Source: Cylicocyclus nassatus (Eukaryota > Nematoda > Chromadorea > Rhabditida > Strongylidae). From it: DNA of 64,000 nt. Below, piece after piece: positions 43,890 through 55,860 of the stretch (positions are counted from its first letter, which is position 1; each line of letters begins with the position of its first letter). The stretch covers positions 31,747,441 through 31,811,440 of the forward strand of contig CATQJL010000316.1 in the NCBI GenBank assembly GCA_958299035.1, read 5' to 3'. A program made the translations under genes and the position numbers. The notes below the pieces were generated by a model. That model worked only from the letters and a program-made list of their open reading frames with translations. It was not told the DNA's origin and did no database searches.

Positions 43890-44474
43890 ACGATTGAACA
43901 GGTTTGTTTACTCACTTAGAACTGAGTATTGTACCAAGTCTGCACAACAGTGGAAACGTGACCACACTGAGATCATTCCAAAATGATCACAAATCCGATC
44001 CAAAGCACATCTGTATTTAGGCAAATTACAATTCGATTATGGAGTGTTAATCATTATATGCGGTTCACGTGCTATCCTTGAAGCAAATTGCAGCTCACAC
44101 CCTACAATCCTTCACGCGGCGCTTCAAAAAAATCAGATAAACTTTTTTGAACGCCATCCAAATTTGCACTGCAGTACCTAGAATTTCCTGGACATATGAC
44201 ATACCATCCGAAAGTGATTCAAAGCTCTTTCTAATGGCTTGAACCCGCAGAAGGTCTTCATTATTTTGTATAAAAAAGGCAGATTATCTATAGAAGAGCG
44301 ATATTTGGTGCAGATTTTCAGGCTACCAAATATGTTTGGCCTACAATTTTTTGCAAGCGAGGTTTTCTCGATATAGATCGCTACGTATGGATAGAGCGTA
44401 CACAGCTCTTTCGATGTCATTCAACAAAGGTGAGCCCACCTCGATGAGAGAATAAATAATATTCCACCTAATAC
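43890..44474. other. no gene supported
   Basis: AT-rich flank. The 80-codon minus-strand ORF has no features. Confidence 0.3.
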
Positions 44475-44478
44475 TTAA

Positions 44479-45741
44479 CCCATTGACGACCACGCCTAAT
44501 TTTGCGTGGCGGCTATGTGGGACGCGATTTTGCACAACAGTTGCGGCGCGGGAAAGTTTTGTGATTATTTACGAAATGTAAAATTGTTTTGTGGACAACT
44601 ACAAGGTGTCCCAAAAGTCTTTGAGCCTAGTATTTCCTCCGCTGAAAATGCATGAAGCAACATAGACGCATGAAATTCAGCAGGGAATTTGCGAAGAGCC
44701 TACAAAATAACATGATACACTCAGTTTTCGAAAAACCCTCCTTTGGCCTTTACACAGGCTCTCAGACGCTTGCGGAATGCATGCACTATGGCAGCCAGGT
44801 AGTTGACATCGAGACTGTCTCACACCTTCTGAAGCAAGCAATCCAGACTGTCCAAAATTTAGCATGGAATAGAGCAAACCTTGTTTTCCATTACTGATCA
44901 CAAAGAAAAGTCAAGGGCCTCTTGACCCGGCTATTGAAGGCACTTAAATCTGAGAAGCATATCTGTGAGATTTGACAAAAGTATCAAAATGTAGCATTCA
45001 AGTTTTTGAGAACACCAAGAAAAACACCATTATGGTGTACCGGGAGTGACTTTAAAATGGTATTTCAGTAGGAAATGCACGGCTTACAGCTAGAATTAGT
45101 GACTGAAGCTGATTCGATGCTCGACTTTCCAGCTTTTCCAGGTTTTTGTTTCCGGGAACTTTTTTTTCTCATTGGCACGGCACAACTTCAGTGTTTGTAT
45201 CCTAATCCTACTCTAATTAACGAAGACTATTGATTGGTTTTGCACTGTAAATGTAGAGCGAACCTAGCTCTACAATATGCTGTTTAAAAGTCCACAAGAG
45301 CTCCAAAGGCAAAAGAGCTGTACATATTTGAATAGGAGGTACGTTTCCTTCGGCTCGTCTTCACGATTGTAGCATTGTTTGCTTCAAGAAGTATATCTCG
45401 AGAATGTACAATGCAAACGGTATGATTTTCTTGAAGAATATTGGCAACTAGACGAAGAACTCAAAAGCAAAATTTGGCTGAAAAGCGAGGAATACTAACA
45501 AAGTTACTACGTTGAAAAATTAGGCTTAAGGACTTTTAGGACACCCTGTATAGCCTCTTCTTGGACGACGAAGTCTACAGGTTCCAGGAGTGCAAATACT
45601 GGAAAAATGGTGAACTTTGGAAAAAGTACTAGACCTGGAAAGGATATGATTTTGCAAGAGGTGGGGGTCACCGGTGGTCCACATCGTCCCCGACGGCAAA
45701 AAGGGCGTGGGCCACTGGTGGTCCACATCGTCGTCAATGGG
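44479..45741. mobile_element. TTAA-flanked element (CCCATTGACGACCACG ends) carrying a nested mariner-like MITE
   Basis: TTAA (44475-44478), then CCCATTGACGACC; at the right, GTCGTCAATGGG, then TTAA (45742-45745). The ends begin CCC and end GGG as in piggyBac-type elements. Near the right end GGTGGTCCACATCGTC is repeated twice. Without the insertion at 44602-45548 the element would be only about 310 bp. Confidence 0.78.
44602..45548. mobile_element. fold-back mariner-like MITE nested in the TTAA element
   Basis: CAAGGTGTCCCAAAAGTC at the left mirrors the right end GACTTTTAGGACACCCTG in reverse. TA flanks both ends (44600-44601 and 45549-45550). Inner arms share TAGAGC-AAACC motifs (44872 and 45254). 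Confidence 0.78.
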
Positions 45742-45827
45742 TTAATGCTATATCTTCTGTTGCAAGCGTTGGGACCATCAGGCTATCGTGAATTTTCTGA
45801 GAGTCTCCTATCTCACTGCAATACATA

Positions 45828-46487
45828 CAGGGTGTCCCAAAAAAATGTACTCACTGTTTGATTGTAAATAACTCTCTCATAATGAAGTGTTTCGGGAAGC
45901 TTTAGATACCATTTTGTAGAGCGAGGTTGAACTTAGATTTACAGTATGGAGCAAACCATCGATTGCTTTTCATTACTGTAGGAATACGGTAAGAACTTCC
46001 AGCATGTGGAACCATTGTGAAATATACAACCTAATAAAATTTTTTTAAAAAAATCTGAAAATTGTTTACTAGGTTTGCGCATGCTAATTCCACCTATCAA
46101 CTTTTTACGAGTGTTTCCAGCTTTTTTGACGGTGTAATTACATTTCTGAGAAATGCTGAGAATTGGGTCTTACGATTTAGCGGCAATAACTTAGGAAAGA
46201 AGCATCATAGTAAAATGGGATTTCAAATTTGAAATCAGCGGCCGGCTCCCCTTATCGTAGTAAAGTTTTTGGCTTGTTTGGTTTTGTTCCGAGGCAGAAT
46301 ATGGCCTCCAATACTAAAATCCTTAGCGAAGTTCGTACCGTAATCCTACAGTAATGAAGAGCGATAGATGATCCGCTCTATATTGTAAATCTAAGTTCCT
46401 CGCTCTACAAAATGGTACCTAAAGCTTCCCGAAACACTTCAGTACAAGAGAGTTATTTACAATTAAACAGTGAGTACAGACACCCTG
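45828..46487. mobile_element. mariner-like fold-back MITE, family 6, complete copy
   Basis: CAGGGTGTCCCAAAAAAATG at the left and GAGTACAGACACCCTG at the right, TA on both sides (45826-45827 and 46488-46489), arms of about 280 bp carrying TTTTGTAGAGCGAGGTTGAA and its inverse. Confidence 0.82.
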
Positions 46488-46499
46488 TATATTTTTGGC

Positions 46500-47150
46500 A
46501 GCCTCACTTATTTTACTGCGGCGTTGCTGCTCTTCGAAAGTATTTGAAGTGACGAGCTTAGGTTTTGAGCACTTATAAACACAAACAGTGCCTATCTATA
46601 GAGCTGAATCAGAAGAAAGATTTTATATGTACTAGCATCTTCCAAAACTTGGACATTCAATTAATCTAAAATTATACAACCAGAGTTCGCATTGCTATCT
46701 ATCGCTTCACGCATCGCAAATGCTGAGTTTTCCAGGGACACGAGTTCACTATGTTCACTAGTTCACTAACATGGCAGTTCTCTCCCTAGCTCCATCGTTT
46801 TTCAAAACAGTCAATTTAAGTGAACCATAACTCCCGTTTTCCAACACTTAATTCGCTCCCAACAGTGACATTCAAAAACCAGCTGCGAAAAGGCAAGGTA
46901 CGTTTGACTACAACTACGTATCGCACAAGGCTGAGCTGAAGTTTTAAATTCAGCAATTAGAATCTTTTGCATGTTCACTACCTGAATCTTCATGACATCT
47001 GGCTAACATTGAAGTTATGCGTTTTTGCTGTTTTTTGCGAACTGACCACATAACATAATGGAGGGTAGTGATACCTCTGCAGTTTGGTCAGAAATGCTAA
47101 TTGCTTTCTTCAAGGTCTCGCAAGCTGCTCTGTAATTTGATGGCAAACAC
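46500..47150. other. no gene seen
   Basis: Nothing supported. Confidence 0.4.
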
Positions 47151-47154
47151 AAAC

Positions 47155-47498
47155 TCGTGATAAAGCTGAATGGATGTTTGTCTGTATGTATCTACGTATG
47201 TTCCGAATAGAAAATTCCATTTTTGACCGATCCAAACCAATTCTTGGCACACTTCGGGCGGGGTGGGTGCCGTAGGCTACTTTTGGATATCTGATATTGA
47301 TTTCAACGAATTTTTGTGAAGTTGAACTGCGGGAATGGGAGTTGGCAAAGGGGAGAAAAGGGGGGGGGGGGGTAAGTAAATATGCTGATTATAACACATT
47401 GGAATTGGCATGTAGAATTAGGCATAGGAAGAGGTTGTCAGAGAGACCTTCATCATAGTTTTTTGACAGGACCGGGTGAAGTCGGATAAGCCAGCTAG
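47155..47498 (+). mobile_element. non-autonomous Helitron, decayed
   Basis: ATAAAGCTGAATGGATGTTTG, then ACGTATGTTCCGAATAG, GGGAGTTGGCAAAGG, a G run, and the end GGACCGGGTGAAGTCGG...CCAGCTAG (47498), then T. The terminal hairpin is damaged. Confidence 0.7.
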
Positions 47499-47609
47499 TC
47501 TTTCCTGAACCTCTTTATATTCTCGATCCCGAAAGAGCCGAAAATCAGAAGTTGGGCGGATAAAATTGCGTCCGAAAACTTCTTGGAAGTGTCATTATAG
47601 CATTTTCAA

Positions 47610-47830
47610 CTTCCGTGGAATCTGCGCCGGAACTGATTGTTTGCGGAAATTCAAAAGATTCAAAATATGCGTGCCCACTAATCACCACTTCCTTTTCAAG
47701 ATTATCTGCACGAATTTGGCATTTAACAAATTCTAGAATATATCAAGCTCATCCTTTTCGTGCGTATGCATGCAGACAGCAACAATGTAATCTCTAACTT
47801 TGTTTACAAAAAATGCACGGATAATCTTTA
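47610..47830 (+). repeat. dispersed repeat, copy 2 of 3
   Basis: Matches 9400-9690 and 57050-57300 over GCCCACTAATCA, TTTCGTGCGTATGCATGCAG and GCACGGATAATCTTTAA. Confidence 0.6.
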
Positions 47831-47969
47831 ATAAGAATCGAAAAGTGGAAGTACAAGAGTTTTTAGCTACTCTTGCTTCGAATATAAATACAAACGAAGA
47901 AGTAATTTATGTCAGTGATAACAAAGGTCTATCCGTTTGAAAAAACGTATCAGTTCCTATGCTTTGATA

Positions 47970-48566
47970 GCTTGAGGTATCATTTTTTAGAGCGAGGTTC
48001 AACTTAGATATACAGTATGGAGCGAATTATCAGTCGCTTTTCACTACTGTAGGATTACGGTAGACTTCGAGGAGGACTTTAAGCAATCGAAAGTAATTTT
48101 TGCCTAAGAACGAAAACCAAACAAGCCAGAGACTCTTGTACTGGCCTAATAAAGTCGCTGATTCTAATTATGAAAACTGCATTTCAGTACAGGGCTTCTT
48201 TCATGACTTATTTCACATTTAGAGTAACAATTGTTTTTCCAATGTTCGTCAGAAATGTGAATACGGCATCAAGAAGCTCAAAAACTGGTGGAAAAGCAGT
48301 GAAATCAGCATGCCTAAAAACCTTGCTACACTAATTTTCAGAATTTTGAAATTATTTCATCAAAAGGTCTAATCCACAATGACGATGTGTGCTGAAATTT
48401 CATACCGTAATCATACAGTAATGAAGAACGATTGGTGCATCGCTGCATACTACAAATCGAAGTTGAACTTTGCTCTACAAAATGATACCTCAAACTCGGC
48501 AAAAGAGATGAAAGCAAGAGAGTTATTAACGATCAAACAATGTGCACATCTTTTTGGGACACTCTG
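47970..48566. mobile_element. mariner-like fold-back MITE, family 6, left-truncated
   Basis: GAGGTATCATTTTTTAGAGC (47974) is the inverse of GCTCTACAAAATGATACCTC (48472). The right end GGGACACTCTG ends at 48566. The left terminus is absent, as in the copy at 40550. Confidence 0.68.
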
Positions 48567-48569
48567 TGT

Positions 48570-49125
48570 AATTACACCAAGTTGAACGATAACCTCTTCT
48601 CGTTCAAAAGTGCATCAAGTAAAAAAGAGGTTTTACATAATTACTTCTAAAGAATAATCGACCTATTTCAACATCGAGTAACAGAAAACCAAAAAATTCC
48701 TATTTTTCCTCTTGATTCTTGTAGTCGTTGGAAACTTACGTATATGCGGCAGGTTGTCATTGTTCGAAAACTTACTCATTCTTATGAATAAGTAAGAACA
48801 ACGCTGCTATCATAAAAAATATTTCTGGTGGTGTTCATCTTGAGCTCGGATGTTGGTGAATTGGTATGATTTTTCAAAGCCTCAGATCAAATGCTTGCTG
48901 TTGAAATATGATGATATAAAAATCTCCATTAGAGCGCATATCCTCAAATGTAGCAGGTGATGTAATATGTAATTGCTACCTAATTGATATCAGTGACTGG
49001 GTTTCATTTCATTATCGCTCATGCTTAGATTGAAGAATGGAATAGGCCTAGATGTGTTTTCGCGTACGCGTCTCTTAAAATCCACCATTACTTCAATGTA
49101 TACAGGCTAAAGACAGCTAGATATT
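48570..49125. other. no gene seen
   Basis: Nothing supported. Confidence 0.4.
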
Positions 49126-49129
49126 AGAC

Positions 49130-49370
49130 ATAAGAAAAAATACAGCAAGTGCGCATATGAATATCTGATATCGAAAGTATAGCTGTTTGCAAATGGGAAA
49201 TTCCCAGAATTTTTTTCGGGCGGAGATCCAATTTTCTTCGATTCTTAAGGCATCTAGAACTTTTGTATTTTTTCAAACCTACCGTAGATCAGACTTTGCG
49301 TTAAATCGTGAAGTTGCTCTATCGAACAGCACCCCTTGACTTTTTTTGGGTTGAGCCAAGTTGTTTTGTT
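49130..49370. repeat. diverged fragment of fold-back MITE family 1
   Basis: GCGCATATGAATATCTGATATCG and TTTTCTTCGATTCTTAAGGCATCT follow the order of 4965-5060 in the family-1 arm. It ends near TTGCTCTATCGAACAGCAC. Confidence 0.55.
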
Positions 49371-50984
49371 AAAGCAAGCAAATAAAGACAACATTTATTT
49401 CTTGACTGCTTAATAACATTAGTCCGGGCAATAGTTCATCCCGTTTCTAAAAATTGCAAATTTCCCTTCAAGCAATGTCAGATGGAAAAGTTCCTCTTCT
49501 TATCGGCAGCTATCTTTCCTATGCAACTTTTCTGACGTGTGGTTAGATAATCAGTAAGCTTACAACCCTTTATTTTTGCCAAACTTCAAGTCCAAATTTC
49601 GCTTTTCAGATTTTCATATTAGAAGTTGGAGGTGCTTTCATTGCCATATGATAGGGCAAACTTTTTGCGAAGTGAAGCACATCTTCGTATTTCTTTGGCA
49701 TAAGTTTCGGAATTATCCAAATATACTCTCTGAAGAAACAAATTTTTATATATTGCTCATTCTAACCTCTTAAAACATTAGAGATTGAACAGCTGAGGTG
49801 CATTCGATGCATGTTTTTCTCCTCTTTTCAACAACTGCCTTTTCTTCGCAAAACATGCGACTTTTGCATACGAAATCGTCGTATTTCCGAATTTTATGGG
49901 TGCGCAAGGGTAATACCGAAAATTCCAGAAAACGCATATTTGAACGATAATTGCTCACTTACTTTGTAAAAATAGTGATAGTAATAATGAAGTGCTGAAA
50001 CTTGCAAATTCTGAGAAATTTGCAGTGATGGAAGCGATTATGTGTTATGTGATTTTTCAAAATCAGGGCTATTGTAAAATAATTCACAAAATCTTATAAA
50101 AGAAGCTGAGATACAAAAAACTTGCATTATATTGCAAAATTGGCCCTATCTGCTAGTTACCAAAAACTCTTTGAAGTGAGAGATAAAGAGTCTAAACATA
50201 AGCGAAAGTCAGACATAGTAAAAACAATAGGTCGGAAGATTCGGCAACTATCTCAGCGATCGTCAGAGTAGTCGTATCGGAGGCATAGCTGCTGGAAAGT
50301 TAAAGAAATTCTGCATCTGATAATGGGTAAAGTATTCGTTTATCTTTATACTATGCGGGATTTACGGTTGGTTCAGAAAACGGAAAGAACTTTCGCACCG
50401 GACTAATATATTTGATTACAACATGTTCATTTTTTGATATTAGAACCTAGTTTCTTAACATTTCGCTTTCAAAAGGTAACTCCCAGCCAGGGTCAAGCGT
50501 GTCGATGCGATCCTAGGCTCTCTTTTATGACCCCCCCCCCCTTTTGAAGATACCTATCCGTACGACCGCTCCCCGCCTCCCCTCCCCCCCCCCTCCTTCT
50601 CGCCCCTCACTCCCACGCCTTTGCGGTAACCTGCATTAACGAATGTCAGATGCCCCAAAGAATACTAGATCTTCCCCAAGAATCATACATTAGAAGGAGA
50701 AAAATGTATTTACAAATTGGAAGATAATGCAGGTAATGGATTGCTCAGAAACCTCCGAAAATAATTTGTATTATAGATTGGGTAAGTAGGGAGACTCCCA
50801 AGATTCGGCTCTGCTGTTCCAGCAATACAAATCAATTCACGTCATTCGATGTAAACGATTACTTTATAACAATTTATTTTCTAGCGGCAGGTGAGAGATT
50901 CTTTCAAGAGTGTTTGACACAACTCATTCATGTTTGAGTGATTGTACTAAAAGAAATTCATCATTGTTCTGGAAACAAGAACGC
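49371..50984. other. no gene supported; C-rich tract at 50530-50620
   Basis: Mostly AT-rich, with small ORFs only. 50530-50620 is an unusual pyrimidine-rich strand (runs of 11 and 9 C) without recognisable element ends. Confidence 0.35.
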
Positions 50985-51205
50985 TTTAGGCTATGATGAT
51001 AGTCTTGGGTTCGATCCCGTATCCTCCTCTGCGATATAAATTTTCGCAGAAAGAAGAAATGCTGTTCATGGAGTGTGAAAAGTGTTTGCGACTGAGATAC
51101 TTATTTTTCACTTTTCGCGCAAATTCTCCTGCAAAAAACATTTAAGCGCCTTCTAGAACGATGTCAAAAATATGCATGAGCACGGTTACCTTAAAAATTC
51201 TCAAC
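50985..51205 (+). repeat. tRNA-derived SINE-like repeat, copy 1
   Basis: GGGTTCGATCCCGTAT (51007) contains a perfect tRNA B box (GGTTCGATCC). It is followed by a body shared with 53775-54070: ATGGAG-G-AAAGTGTTTGCGACTGA, AACGATGTCAAAA and TGCATGAGCACG. The A-box half is decayed here. Confidence 0.6.
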
Positions 51206-51559
51206 TAATGTTACAGAAAGGCTGAGAGGATGCAATAAGCAGATTTTTTAGGAGAGCGCCCAGGCAACTGAGGATAAGTTGAAGTCACTCAAGAGCAGTG
51301 AGCTCGAAAAAAATTTAGATGCGACTCTAGAAAATTTAGATGCGATCCTGAAAATCAAAAAATGGAATTTAGGCGCTCAAAATTTTGCAAAACATTAACG
51401 GAACGAAACAGCCTGAAATTCTAAGGATCGAAAGTAGGAGAATACTGACTAATGCAGCAAAAATGCAGCGAACAGGCTTCCAAGCTGCGAAAAAATCCAA
51501 ATATGTACGACCAAAATACAACCCTCTTCTTTCATTTTTTACTGCCATACTTGAAACCA

Positions 51560-53591
51560 TTAGGTCACTCCGAAAGTAACTTTGCTTTTTTCAAACGAGC
51601 GCCACATTTGATAGAACAAAGGTTTTTGAGAGATCTTGGATGCATTGGATGCAGAATTTCATTCTCTTTTCAATGGTTATGAAATTGTTGCAAAACAGTC
51701 AATGAGCTTTCAGAAAATAACCAAAATCTGCGACCCATGCTTTTTGAGATGGTCAAGTTTCACAATTTTTTAAACCTTTCATATCAATCCTCAGAAGGAG
51801 TTCAAGTAACGATTCGATAGAGTAAACCTTACAGAATACAGTGTTACTTTTTCTCTTTCTCGCAGCTCGCCGTAATTTTTTGAAAGATTTTTTAACAGAA
51901 CCATCGGAATTTGGCAGGCCCACCTCAACCACAATCGCATCAAAAATCATAAATATTCAGAATTTGAGACTACCAAGATGGTACTATGAGTTAGCATTAA
52001 TTTAGCAAGTGAGGGTTTACGGGTTCAAAATATCAGATTTCGAGCATATCGGGTACAGCCTGAGGGCTCGCTAAAAAAACGAGTTATGATGATTTTATTC
52101 CCGGAAACTAAACGAATCGGAAACAATAAACACCTATTAGAAAGAGGAGGAAAAGCTGCATCGAATGACGCCCGAGCTGCTCAAGGTTTATGTTCTACTA
52201 GGTTTTAGCTGTCCAAGTATGGAAATCGGTAGCATCAGTTAAATTTCTGTTAAAAATGTATGACAAGCTATGGAAAAGAGAAAAAAGTTGCACTGTATTC
52301 TATAAGGTTTAGTCTATCGAACCGTCACTTGAACCTCTTCTGAGGATTGATATGAAAGTTTTAAAAAATTGTGAAACTTGACTATCTCAAAAAGCATAGG
52401 TCGCAGATTTTGGTTATTTTCTGAAAGTTCATTGACTGTTTTGCAACAATTTCGTAACCATTAGAAAGAGAATGAGATTCTGCATCGAATGCCTCCAAGA
52501 TCTCTTAAAAATCTTTGTTCCATCAGGGCCGGTAGTAATCCCCCCGACCTGGCGGCAGGTCTCGTCGGCAGGTTGCTGGCACCTTTCCGCGAGGTGACCA
52601 TAAACTAAGGACCGAAATTTAGGCCGTCCCAGGCCTTTTTTCAAAAAATTTTCTCGATAAAGTTGCCGCCTCGACTCTGTAGAAAACTTCATAAAAATCT
52701 GCGGCTCCAGAACTCCTCCTTTAGTAAAATATCTGGAATTCCAGGAGGAGCTGCCGGCAACTTCGCGATGTCAGTTGCCGGCAACCTGCCGGCAGGTTGC
52801 CGGAATCCGCGAGATGGCAGCTGCCGGCAGATCAGAGAGCACGGGAAATAGCGTGCTCTTTTGAGAGAGCGAGCTGCCGGCATCTCGACGTGCCCCTACC
52901 ACGTCGAGGTGGTGGCACCTTTGCCGACGGCGTCTGCGAGTTTGCGAATTGCGGCGATATCACACAATTTACGTCAGGCGAAAAAATCAAAAATTCTACT
53001 TTTCATCAAAAAACTATCATTTTTCTCATTATATGGGTTTTTACTTTTTTAAAATGACGATTTTCTTACAGAGAAAAAATCCACTAATGCCTTAGAATCA
53101 TATAGAACACGAACTGTTTTGGCAATCCCTTATAAATCTCAGTTTGCACCGATTTCGCTCCTCTCTCGCTCATATCAATCAGCTGTTCTTTCAGTCAAAG
53201 TCTCTCACGCAATGTATCGATCCCTTTTATAGGCAGCCATTCACCTTGCGTTCCTCCTATTGCTGGTGCAAAAGGCAATGGTTGACCAAATGGTCGAATG
53301 GTTAACGTGGCGGCACTTCAAGCTAACGCACTTAGGTTCGACCGCGCGCGAGACAGCAGTTTTGCGGCTGTCTACGTTATCAAAATTTGATGAGCGAAAT
53401 AACCGCGTACTGAGATTATACAAGATTATTAAAACCTACAATCACTCCGCGAGCTGCCGGCGGAGTTGGCATCTTTCCGCGATGTGTGCCAACTTGCCGG
53501 CATCTATGATGCCACCAGGTAGGGTAGATTACTATCGGCCCAGATGTGGCGCTCATTTAAAAAAAGCGAAATTACTTTCGGAATGACCTAA
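51560..53591. mobile_element. mariner-like fold-back MITE, family 4, with a second element inside
   Basis: The left end TTAGGTCACTCCGAAAGTAA mirrors the right end TTACTTTCGGAATGACCTAA (53591). The arms 51560-51960 and 52230-52527 are inverse, including TTGTGAAACTTGACTATCTC. The right arm is split by the GC-rich element at 52528-53545, after which it resumes as AGATGTGGCGCTC. Confidence 0.78.
52528..53545. mobile_element. GC-rich inverted-repeat element (GGGCCGGTAGTAATC ends)
   Basis: GGGCCGGTAGTAATC at the left mirrors GATTACTATCGGCCC at the right. The subterminal 70 bp (GGCAGGTTGCTGGCACC, TTTCCGCGA) are also inverted at lower identity. The interior has dense CTGCCGGCA words (52750-52880) and a tRNA-like segment at 53277-53350 (TGGTCGAATGG and AGGTTCGACC, similar to A and B boxes). 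CAGGGCC-type ends suggest hAT, not proven. Confidence 0.62.
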
Positions 53592-53774
53592 TATAAGAAA
53601 ATCGGCAGGATGCGAAATATGAACAGATTTTGCACCGAATATAGCAGAGCACATCCAAAGCACAGATAAATTGCGTGGGTGGGCCCCTGAAAAACACACA
53701 AACGATCTAAAAATTATCAGTGGTTATCGCTAATAGAGATATTCGCTTTTGTCAAATGTGCGAAACGTCAGTAA

Positions 53775-54070
53775 TGCTTCGGAAGAAGGGCTTTTAGGCC
53801 AACTGGTACACCCAACATCTTTATCATACCTACACACTCTCGATGGTGTTCAAAACTGTTATTAATAAAATGTCGGTCATTCTTGAAGTCAGCAGGTTCG
53901 ATTCCCGTATGCGGCACTACTCTTTTGCGGGGAAAGAAAGCTATTTATGGAGCGCAAAGAGTGTTTGCGACTGATAATATATTCCACTATTGCACGGATA
54001 TTCCAGCGAACAAAACCATAACCATAACCTCCCAGAACGATGCCAAAACTTGCATGAGCACGCTACTTTA
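53775..54070 (+). repeat. tRNA-derived SINE-like repeat, copy 2
   Basis: A-box-like TTAGGCCAACTGG (53794) and perfect B box GGTTCGATTCC (53895), then the body shared with 50985-51205. The A-to-B distance (about 100 bp) is longer than in a tRNA, so there is an insertion in the head. Confidence 0.62.
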
Positions 54071-54421
54071 AATTTTGTTTTCATTTCATTAAAATATACA
54101 CATCATTCTGTGAATTTATTTCAAAGAGCATTTATTAATCATACCCTAGTTGGTCTCCTTTCAAGCTGACGGTATATTAACCAAACTACCACAAAACCAC
54201 CTCCCCACCCCAGGTGCTCCATTAGACACTCCGTTGCGACAGTCGCATCACACTCTTAACTCTGCCCCAACCGGTGCTGGCTAGAAAAGCCCGACATGTG
54301 ACCGAATAATGCTTTGTATTGCACGGAGTCTTGCCTTCAATTTACAATAATCTCACATCCAGCTTTCAGTTTGGCTTTCGGAGGTTAACATTATGATATG
54401 TTTCATCGCAGCTCTTTTTTG
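54071..54421. other. no gene seen
   Basis: AT-rich, nothing supported. Confidence 0.4.
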
Positions 54422-55860
54422 TCAGGTCGTTCCGAAAGCAATGTCTCTTTTTTCAGATGTACGCCACATCTCGTTCAACAAAGATTTGTAAGAAGTCTTG
54501 TTAGCATTCGATGCAGCTTCATTCTCTTTCAAACGGTTATAAAAGCATTGCATTTTATTTAGCAAGCTCCTGAAAAATTACCAAGAACTCATGCTTAGGA
54601 ATTCCAATTCACGATTTAAAGTTATAACAGTTCACGGAAGGAGTCCAAGTTATGTATGGATAGATCATATCCTACAGAAAACAGCACAATTTTTTTCCAC
54701 TTTTCATAGCTCGTCATAATTTCTGCATAGATTTTTTTGGAACCTTAGAATTTTAGCAGCTTCCCGAGTCCCGAGCACACATGCATCAAATACCAATAAA
54801 TTTTCGGATTTTGGAACTTACAAAGGTGGACTATGGTTTGAAAATAATTTCACAGTGCAAATGAGAATTTACCACTTCAGATTAGAAACTTTCTAACCAG
54901 ATACAGCCTGAGGCGCCTTGGAAAACCTGAGTTATGATGATTTTATTCCGAAAAACTTTATAAATCGGGAACAAAAAACAACTGGTGGAGAAAAATGTTG
55001 CGTCGGATGACACCCAACTCACTTGTGTTCTATGAGTTTTGAGTCGACCAATTATGGAGTTTGATAGCAACAAAAAAATGATTTTAGTTCTAGCAAGGGA
55101 AGCTACCTAACTTAGCTCTGCCTTTTGGCAAGGAACATATACGGTCTGAATCAGCTTCAAACGCTGATTCCAAATATGCTATTTCTAGCTGCCATGCACC
55201 ATTCCGAAGCGAGTTGTGGGCTTTTTCCTGCAAAATTAGCATGCTCATCGACTCACGGGCATCACGTCATCACCGTTTAAGTGCTGATACACCTGCGTTG
55301 AGTTTTTCAGTGAGAAAAGATTGAATTTGTACTACTTCGATACCTCAGCACCTTTTTCTTGCAGATTTTTATCCACAGGCAGTCTCCTCATGTTCAGGAG
55401 TATGCCAATTTTGCGTAGGAAAAAACCCATAACTCGCTTCCGAATGGTGCGTGACAGCTAGGAATAGCATATTTGGAATCAGCGTTTGAAGCTGATCCGG
55501 AATATATATGCCTTTTACCAAAAGGCCGAGCTAAGTTAGGTAGCTTTCCTTATAAGAAGCAAGCTAAGGAAGAGAAGAAATTGCTTTGTGTTCCATGGGA
55601 TTTGCTCTATCTATTCGTTACTTCTTCTTCTTTGAAGAAATGGTACAAAAATTTAAAAAAATTGTGAAACTTGACTATCTCAAAAAGCATGAGATGCAGA
55701 TTGCAGTATTTTCTCAGAGCTCATTGAATCTTGTGCAATGGAACACTTATGAGAATAAAATGCTGCATCGACTGCTTCCAAGAACTATTAAAAATCTTTT
55801 TTCCCATGTAATAAGCGACATGGCTTTCAAAACGACCCGAAAGTTGCATTTCTCGTTCTA
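54422..55860. mobile_element. mariner-like fold-back MITE, family 4, third copy
   Basis: The left end CAGGTCGTTCCGAAAGCAAT aligns with 20668 and 51560. Inner arms 55090-55260 and 55370-55560 are strongly inverse (GCTACCTAACTTAGCTCTGCC and its inverse). The outer arm 55640-55860 mirrors 54440-54640. Termini are degraded. Confidence 0.72.

Noticed and set aside
50530..50620. C-rich tract as another hAT-like copy
   Set aside because: No CAGTGGCGG-type terminus could be found on either side.
53277..53350. Possible tRNA gene
   Set aside because: A- and B-box-like words are present, but the anticodon and acceptor stems do not pair.
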